Source: Hemerocallis citrina (Eukaryota; Streptophyta; Magnoliopsida; Asparagales; Asphodelaceae). From it: a DNA stretch of 64,000 nt. A program made the translations under genes and the position numbers. The notes beneath the pieces were generated by a model. That model ran no database searches and had not been told where the DNA came from. It saw only the letters and a program-made list of their open reading frames with translations. The DNA is taken from assembly GCA_017893485.1 (NCBI GenBank), contig CM030360.1, positions 2,448,501 through 2,512,500 on the forward strand, read 5' to 3'. How positions within the stretch are numbered: position 1 is the stretch's first letter; every line of letters begins with the position of its first letter. This document shows, one piece after another, positions 57,966-64,000 of the stretch.

Positions 57966-58805
57966 TTGCTTGTATCTCTCCGCCTTTATTCTTTATTTAA
58001 TCAATGGTTCGGAGTCCAATACCCGGCTCGACTCTACTTCGCAAGCTCGCTCTTAAGCGAGCTAGAAGTAGTTCGCCGCTCGGAATTGCTTCCACGACCG
58101 TTGAACTCTAACGATGGTTCCGAAGTCCAACACCCGGCTCGACTTTACTTCGCAAGCTCGCTCTTAAGCGAGCTAAAAGTAGTTCGCCGCTCGGAATTGC
58201 TCCCACGACCGTTGAACTCTAATGATGGTTCCGGAGTCCAACACCCGGCTCGACTCTACTTCGCAAGCTCGCTCTTAAGCGAGCTAGAAGTAGTTCGCCG
58301 CTCGAAATTGCTCCCACGACCGTTGAACTCTAACGATGGTTCCGGAGTCCAACACTTGGCTCGATTCTACTCCGCAAGCTCGCTTCTAAGCGGGCTAGGA
58401 GTGGGTCGCCATTCGGAATTGCTCCCACGACCGTTGAACTCTAACGATGGTTCCGGAGTCCAACACTTGGCTCGATTCTACTCCGCAAGCGCGCTTCTAA
58501 GCGGGTTAGGAGCGGGTCGCCATTCGGAATTGCTCCCACGACCGTTGAACTCTAACGATGGTTCCGGAGTCCAACACTTGGCTCGATTCTACTCCGCAAG
58601 CTCGCTTATAAGCGGACTAGGAGTGGGTCGCCATTCGGAATTGCTCCCACGACCGTTGAACTCTAACGATGGTTCCGGAGTCCAACACTTGGTTCGATCC
58701 TACTCCGCAAGCTCGCTTCTAAGCGGGCTAGGAGTGGGTCGCCATTCGGAATTGCTCCCACAGCCGTCGAACTACTCTTACGATGGCCAGCGAGCCCACT
58801 ATTAG
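57966..58805 (+). repeat. 111-bp tandem repeat, seven copies
   Basis: GGTTC(C)GGAGTCCAA starts recur at 58006, 58116, 58227, 58338, 58449, 58560 and 58671. Each unit contains an inverted repeat around AGCTCGC..TTAAGCGAGCT and a CTCCCACGACCGTTGAACTC block. Because 111 is a multiple of three, a 279-codon frame stays open; it is a by-product, not a gene. The array sits between integrase and the antisense genes. Confidence 0.9.
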
Positions 58806-59050
58806 GTAAAGCTCAGCCCATCTCGCAAGTTCGTAAGATTAGGAGACCAAAGCGCTGCTCGGCACCACTGGCCGAGCGAACAAGAGGTCGGCTCAGAGAC
58901 CTCGGCGCGATGAACACAGTCACAAACAAAACGACTACACAAAGTTACAAAGGACATGCGAGTTCGAGAAAGAAATGTTATTAATAATTGGGATACAGTA
59001 CAAAGCGACTCTTCCGTACAACAAGGTCACAAGGCCTTAAAGTACAAAAA

Positions 59051-59535
59051 TTACAATGCCAACCCACTACACTTCGGTGCGTCGACCTCGGCCGTTAGCT
59101 CGTCCCGCTCGGTCGTCAGTTTGGCCACCTCGGCCGCCAGTCCCTCTCCCTCCATCCGAAGCTCCGCCTCTACAGTCTGCAAGTGACAGATCTCGGAAAG
59201 CAGATCGTCCCTCTCCGCTATTATTTTTGACAAATTGTGCCGAACGCACCGAATCCGAAGAGTGTTGCTAAAGGCGGTCGCCGAACCTTCGTCCTCTCCT
59301 ACGGGGGTCATCTCGGCTATCCTGCTCTCCAGACGCCGGATATCGATGTCCCGCCGGCCTAGGATGAGTTGAAGATGGTTCCGCTCACTTTCGGCTTGGC
59401 GCAATCCCAGCTCGACTTCATAGAGCCGCTCTCGGCACCTCCCCAAGCACGGCCTCGTCACCCCTGAGACAGCCTCGGCTCGAGCGTTGTCGTCCGAGCG
59501 AGCAGGCTCGACGTCTTCAGCCACCACCACAAGCT
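59051..59535 (-). pseudogene. Antisense coiled-coil exon, copy B
   Basis: A minus-strand exon after a TTCTTTTCAG acceptor (about 59536) encodes a long coiled coil to a stop at 59051. Its EICHLQTVEAELRMEGEGLA segment parallels EIRHLEVMEKEHSAEGEKLA in the exon at 60190-60597. The two are duplicated modules. No ATG-bearing first exon can be joined confidently. Confidence 0.5.
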
Positions 59536-59757
59536 GAAAAGAAGAAGAGTCAGACAATAAAATCTCGAACACTGCCGAAGCCCAACACTTTCAAGAATTT
59601 TCAATCAAACTTTCAGACTTTGAGTAAGTTGTCAGAGATCGGAAGTTACACAGAAGCAGAGCAAAGGTTTTTATTCAAATAAAGTAGCCCTACATACAAC
59701 TAGACCGACGCTACAACAGAGTTTTACAATAACTTAGAGAGACATAATACAACATGT

Positions 59758-60117
59758 TTAGTGCTTCTTCGGAAGGGGAACGCTCCGGTTCAAGGAAACC
59801 CGGGGTCGGCGACGCCTGACCTCCGAGCTCGATTCCAAACCAGCGAAGCGAGATTCCTCTTCGCCGCTAACTCTAACTGTGGCGCCAACTGAGGCGCCGC
59901 TAGACGAGACAACTACACTACTCTGAGCGTCAGCAGGACTCCGCCTTACCGCAGGCAAACGAGTCGCAAGTTCGTAGAAGGTGATCCCTCTCTCGCTCTC
60001 TTCGCGAGTACACGACGTACTACGAACGTTGGCCCTCTCAGGCAGAGGCTTGAGCGACGCGATCTCTTCCTCCAGCTCGATAATCCTATCTCTCAGAACG
60101 TCATCCTTCGACGACAT
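59758..60117 (-). CDS. Antisense ORF with short coiled coil
   Basis: The ATG at 60117 gives 119 residues: MSSKDDVLRDRIIELEEEIA, a Ser/Arg/Val-rich region, and the basic end SVPLPKKH. It lies between the two duplicated coiled-coil exons on the minus strand of the Tat element. Its function is unknown. It may be an isolated exon of a decayed antisense gene. Confidence 0.4.
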   Translation of the reverse strand: MSSKDDVLRDRIIELEEEIASLKPLPERANVRSTSCTREESERGITFYELATRLPAVRRSPADAQSSVVVSSSGASVGATVRVSGEEESRFAGLESSSEVRRRRPRVSLNRSVPLPKKH

Positions 60118-60119
60118 CT

Positions 60120-60597
60120 TCAAACGAGGAGGTCTCGACGAGCCCACAACATTGGCACTATCGGTCGCAAGACGTCGATAATGGGTGACCTCGATCCCCC
60201 GTCTATCGTAATTTTCCTAAGCTTGTCGACCTTGGCCAACAACTTTTGGCGCTCGGATGACAACTTCTCCAACTTGGAAGCTAATTTCTCTCCTTCCGCC
60301 GAATGTTCTTTCTCCATTACCTCCAAGTGACGGATCTCGACCAAGAGCTCGTTATTCTTTTGCTCGGCAACGAAAAGCTCCCTACGGAGCCGCTCCATCT
60401 CACCTTCGAGACCAGAAGCTTGAGGTTGCTTCCGTAGTTGCTTCAACTCACGACAATACCCCCTCGCTGCTGCTTTTATCTCCTCCAACTTCAAGAGCAT
60501 AAAGAATTGCCTCTCTCGGGTATGGGAAAGCACTCGCTTCGTTTCTTTCAGCTCCTTGCGAAGGTACGAAACCTCCGTGATCGGACCAAACTTCACC
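60120..60597 (-). pseudogene. Antisense coiled-coil exon, copy A
   Basis: Follows a TTGCTTTTCAG acceptor at about 60598-60600. It begins VKFGPITEVSYLRKELKETK and continues as heptad coiled coil to about 60195, then runs into a stop at 60120. It is homologous to the exon at 59051-59535. Confidence 0.5.
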
Positions 60598-60806
60598 TGA
60601 AAAGCAAAGATAAATCCGATGCCCAACATTTGGAGAAATTTCGCGGCTAGTCAAACACAAAATCCGAGGTCTAACACTTGGAGAATTTTTGGCCAAACAA
60701 AAAGCGTTTTCATTCAACACTCAAAAAAGCATTACAAGAACGGTGGCCAGTCCGCGGTCAGGCGTTACAAAAAAAAAACAAAAAGAAGACTAAAGATGCA
60801 ACCAAG

Positions 60807-63134
60807 TCAGGGGTCGACCTTTTTGTCGCTCGGGTCTTCCGACCCCCCGACGATTCCCATGTCCTCGTCCACATCCTCGTCCTCCGAGTCGTCCTCCTCA
60901 CCCTCGGCCTCTGTCTCGCCCGTGCCTTCGACACCGCCGACCTGTCCCTCGGGGCTGAGCATTGCCGAAGGAAGCTCCTCCTCCCCCTCCACGGGGTCGT
61001 AGAAGTGGTAGGAGGATGTGTCGAACCTCGGGTTCCGAGCAGCGATATGAAGCAGGGCTCGGCCGTACGCGTCCTCCATGTTCTTAAACATGTGCTGCTC
61101 GGCCTCTTGCTGGACAGCCCTCTTCGCCTTCGCAACCTTCGATTGGTGCTTGGCCCTGATCCTCTCGGTCTCCTTCCGAGCTTTCTCCGCCTCCGACCGG
61201 GCTTTGGCCAGCTCCTCCTTGAGCTCGGCTTTCTCCTTCTCCGAGGCCTCGAGCTTAGCCGCCTCGTCCGCCGATCGCTGTATAGCTTCGGCCAGCTTCG
61301 CCTCCAACCCCGCCACTTCGGCACCGCGCTTTGCCGAGAGGAGTTGCTCGGCTTCGAACAGCTTCACAGCTTTCGCGCGCTCCGACCTCTCCCGGTCGCA
61401 CAGCGCCGACAGCTCCTGTTCTTTGCTCGCGAACTCTTCGAGCAAAAAATTGAAGTGGCAGAGGGTCTGAAAAGAGAACAAACAGTTAGAATCCGAACCT
61501 AAAAACTTGGAAAAATTCGAAAGGAATGCTTCAAGAAGAAAGTGTTCGGTCTACTTACCGACATCGTGTTCCGTGCAATCTGCATCGTAGCGTCCTCGAC
61601 CTCCCTGGACTTAAGCGCCGCTCGGTCCTTTAGGGTCGGTAGGTGCTTCACCGCCTGCATACAAATGTTGCCGTCCCCCAAGAAGCCGTCTACCTTCATT
61701 ACTTGCCAGTTGGGGACGAAGATCCGCTTATGCTCCTCGGTCAGAATCTTCTCTGCTTCAGCAGTAAGGGGCGGAACATTAAGGGCTAACGCCACGCTCA
61801 CGTTGAACGCGCCGCTCGACGAGCCGGGAGCATCTGCCTTCGCCGTTGGAGTCGGCGCATCCAAGACAGGAGGATCAGAGGCCGCGACCTTCTCCTGCTC
61901 GGGATCGGCATCCGAAACAACGACCCCCTGCAGGTCGGCGGTCTTTGGGACCGAAGGTATCTTCGGCGCTCGGCCGCCCTGAGGCCCTGTCGAGGGTCTC
62001 TTCTTTCTTATCTCCTGCTCCCTAGCCGCCTTGGCCTTCGCCATCAACGCCCTATAGTCCATCTTGGAAGACTCTGCACAAACCGAATGAAAAAACTTAG
62101 AAAAATTTTCAAGAACTTAAAGCAAAAAATAAAAATACCAGGGGCGTACTGGGGTCGATCGGACTGAGACCCCCTCGGAACAGAGCCTCCTCGGTGATGT
62201 TCTTCCAACTAAGCGTCGGCAGGCCGAGGAGTTTCTTGAGGACTTCCGTCTCCTCGTCACTAAGCACTGGCTCCTTCTTCGCTCGCTTGGGCAGGCCCTC
62301 CCTCGACCAAGCTATCGGAATTGCCCAGGGTTCGGGAGCTCGGACAATGAAGTACTTCTCCTTCCAATGCTTGATCGAGTCCGGGTTCTCGATCAACTTC
62401 ACGCCTGTCCGCGGCGAAAGGTAGAACCTCTGCTCGTTCCTGTTCGGCTGGCAAGGACGGTAGAGGCTCCGAAGGAGAAACAGACTTGGCTCGGCGCCGA
62501 TCTCTTGACACTGAAGAACAAACACCAAGACGTGCCTCCAAGTGTTCGGCATCAGTTGGGCAGGACACAAGCCGTACCAATTGAGGACCTCGACAATAAA
62601 CGGATGCAGCGGCAAACGAAGCCTAGCGGCCAAGGAGTCGAGAGGAAAAAAGCACATGTCGGCCGAAGATGACGTGCAGACTCAGAAACCTGGTCCAGGG
62701 AGAAGTAGCCCGTACTCGGCAGGGATCTGGAATCCGGTCCGGATCCGATGCAGATCAGCCTCCGTAAGAACCGAAGTGATCTGGTCCACCTCGGACAACT
62801 CTCTCAGCTCGTTCTCCTCTACCGACTTGGCGGTGCCCTGGGTCACCTTCTCCAGCATCTCTTCGGAGTAGCTCCGAACTCCCCCCACGCTCGACAGAAC
62901 GATCGGCTGCCGACCGAACTCCCCTGCCTTCTTCGGCTGCTCTATGACCGTCACGACCCCCTTACCCTTCCGGGAGCACACTGCAACATCCTGGGGTAGC
63001 TCGGCGACCTCCCCACTCTTGCTCGGCCGGACCACGGTCTGCTCGGTCAACTCTACCACCTCCTTCTCTTCACCCGCTCGGCTGACGACTCGGTCCGAGG
63101 CGGGGGTCTCATCCGAAGAAGTAATCTTAACCAT
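60807..63134 (-). CDS. Antisense spliced gene of the Tat element ('putative gypsy type transposon' domain plus coiled coil)
   Basis: Three minus-strand exons: 63134-62139 (donor CCTG|GTATTT), about 62062-61559 (acceptor CCAAG, donor TCG|GTAAGT) and 61466-60807 (acceptor TTTTCAG). They total about 719 residues. Exon 1 has a Glu/Val-rich start (MVKITSSDETPASDRVV) and the domain LRLPLHPFIVEVLNWYGLCP, as in Pfam 'Transposase_28, putative gypsy type transposon'. Exon 2 has a basic start and a Pro/Ala middle. Exon 3 is an Ala/Glu/Lys coiled coil with an acidic tail ending SDKKVDP. One in-frame TGA near 62683 (after LLLPGPGF) breaks exon 1, probably CGA to TGA. Antisense ORFs downstream of integrase are known in Tat elements; their role is not established. 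The exon 2 acceptor is the least certain point. Confidence 0.6.
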
Positions 63135-63325
63135 TTTTCTAAAGAGAGAGGAAAGAGACTGACCTTGAAGTGACTGTTACGGTCGGAAAAGTTCGCCGGA
63201 GCAAAGAAACGCTTTGCCGCGACAGCTAGCAGCGCCACCCAGGAGCAAAAAACTTCGATGGTGAGAAGTAAAAACTTGAGCAAGAAAGTAAAAGTGAATA
63301 ATGAGATTGGGGGTGGGGGAAGTGA

Positions 63326-63338
63326 AGTTTTATAGTAA
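63326..63338 (-). promoter_or_regulatory. TATA box of the antisense gene
   Basis: The minus strand reads ACTATAAAACTTCACTTCC, about 195 nt before the ATG at 63134. A plausible core promoter, which would let the antisense gene be transcribed independently of the LTR. Confidence 0.5.
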
Positions 63339-63479
63339 AAGAAAAAGTCTCTTGGACTTCATTACGTAAGGGCGCAACTCTTACGTAAGCCCAAACGACT
63401 TTGTGACCGAGCAGCAACGGTTGGCGAAAAGACAAAACGTTTCGATACAAGTCAAATAGCTCGGCACACACGGGATCAA

Positions 63480-64000
63480 AATCCGAGCGACGTGCGATCC
63501 GACCTCAACATCAAAGAGCCCGGTCGGCTACCGAACAAGAGCCCGTCTTGAGATTCGTGCCGCCATCCACCGGCTCAGATCGCGCCACATTGCCCGGATG
63601 AAGCACTTCGGACCCGGACACCCCGCATCTGTCCCAGGAAGCAAGAGAAAATATGGATTAAAAGTTTTAAGGCACCCGCCCTCGGCGAGTGCCCCGGGCC
63701 CCAGGACTCGGTCGGTTCCCCTCTCACCCGTGAGCAACTCGAGGCTTACGGCCTCGGAAGCCGAAACCACGAATCGTTCAAGGGTGGGAGAAAAACCACC
63801 ATCGCGTGAGGCCCAGTTAGAAGGCAGATCGACCCACCTCCCATCTCTAGCTCCTTCGGGCTGACAACCATCAGAAGCCGTCAGCCCGGAAGGAAGACAG
63901 AGATCGGAGAAGACCCATCCGTCCGAGGCACCTTGTCCCCCGGGTCTGGACTCCGGTCGTCACCCCTTCTGCCCTGATCTCCCCTGGCCCTGACATCCGC
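63480..64000. other. GC-rich Tat sequence downstream of the antisense promoter
   Basis: No homology to the 5' LTR at 29318-30515 is seen by eye, so the 3' LTR must begin after the window end. Short ORFs here have no recognised domain. Confidence 0.5.

Larger units (their letters stand above)
30516..64000 (+). mobile_element. Tat-lineage Ty3/gypsy retrotransposon, internal region (interrupted; continues past the window)
   Basis: Order on the + strand: gag (30590-31987), a 21.5-kb insertion, the rest of gag with a zinc-knuckle-like motif, protease, RT, RNase H, a second (archaeal-type) RNase H, and integrase to 57794. Then come a 111-bp tandem repeat and antisense genes to about 63.4 kb. The second RNase H after RT-RH, and antisense ORFs between integrase and the 3' LTR, are marks of the Tat lineage (Retand/Ogre relatives). 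The 3' LTR is not reached. The coding region has one or two frameshifts and three stop codons from C-to-T or G-to-A changes, so this copy is dead. Confidence 0.8.

Noticed and set aside
57966..58805. 279-codon open frame taken as a repeat protein
   Set aside because: It is open only because the 111-bp DNA repeat is a multiple of three; it has no domain, no ATG context and no splice support.
60678..61502. Plus-strand 274-codon ORF
   Set aside because: It is a shadow of the antisense coiled-coil exon; it is Leu/Arg-rich with no domain.
63480..64000. Start of the Tat 3' LTR
   Set aside because: No similarity to the 5' LTR could be seen, so the LTR is placed beyond the window.

Overview
The window is nuclear DNA of a flowering plant, probably a eudicot. 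The evidence is one spliced host gene with long, transposon-filled, AT-rich introns, plus plant-type LTR retrotransposons (Tat and chromovirus Ty3/gypsy, SIRE/Maximus-like Ty1/copia), MULE, hAT, PIF/Harbinger, CACTA and Helitron elements. The species cannot be told from sequence alone. I see no bacterial operons, rRNA genes, CRISPR arrays or complete tRNA genes.

Layout. (1) 1-3.9 kb: DNA-transposon debris. It holds a MULE fragment with a MuDR-like N-terminal remnant and two TIR elements, each filled with its own palindromic repeat. (2) 3.9-14.6 kb, + strand: the only clear host gene, an R3H-SUZ domain protein of 460 codons in four exons (4167-4422, 9016-9718, 13673-14045, 14539-14589). Intron 1 carries a MULE-like element with a nested hAT element, and a Tourist-like element. 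Intron 2 carries a PIF/Harbinger element with a decayed ORF1, and an hAT-like element. (3) 14.6-16.5 kb: 3' flank with a diverged tandem duplication. (4) 16.56-22.70 kb: a small TIR element split by a 5.5-kb CACTA element. That CACTA carries antisense fragments of host genes (EBP1/PA2G4-like, RAD23-like, and probably NOC4-like). (5) 22.96-25.12 kb: a putative Helitron interrupted by a Pack-MULE with 434-bp inverted repeats that carries a piece of an ABCC transporter. (6) 25.1-29.3 kb: AT-rich DNA with LTR remnants and a 209-bp hAT MITE.

(7) 29.3 kb to beyond the window end, + strand: a Tat-lineage gypsy element. It has a 5' LTR, gag, protease, RT, two RNase H domains and integrase, then a 111-bp tandem repeat and antisense, spliced coiled-coil genes with a 'putative gypsy type transposon' domain. 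Its gag reading frame is split at 31987 by a chromovirus (31988-53469, - strand, 5-bp target duplication TATTC). One LTR of that chromovirus is in turn split by a copia element (41622-51551, - strand, target duplication AAATA). This gives a three-level nest whose insertion order is read from the breakpoints. By eye, both inner elements have LTR pairs differing at only about 1% of positions.

Most notable: the copia element carries about 35 copies of the palindrome GTCGAC (usually CAGTCGACTG). They lie in LTRs, untranslated regions and two coding linkers, where they are read in different frames. The chromovirus has no recognisable gag; an acidic coiled-coil ORF lies between its primer-binding site and pol. 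The Tat antisense gene is spliced and has its own TATA box.
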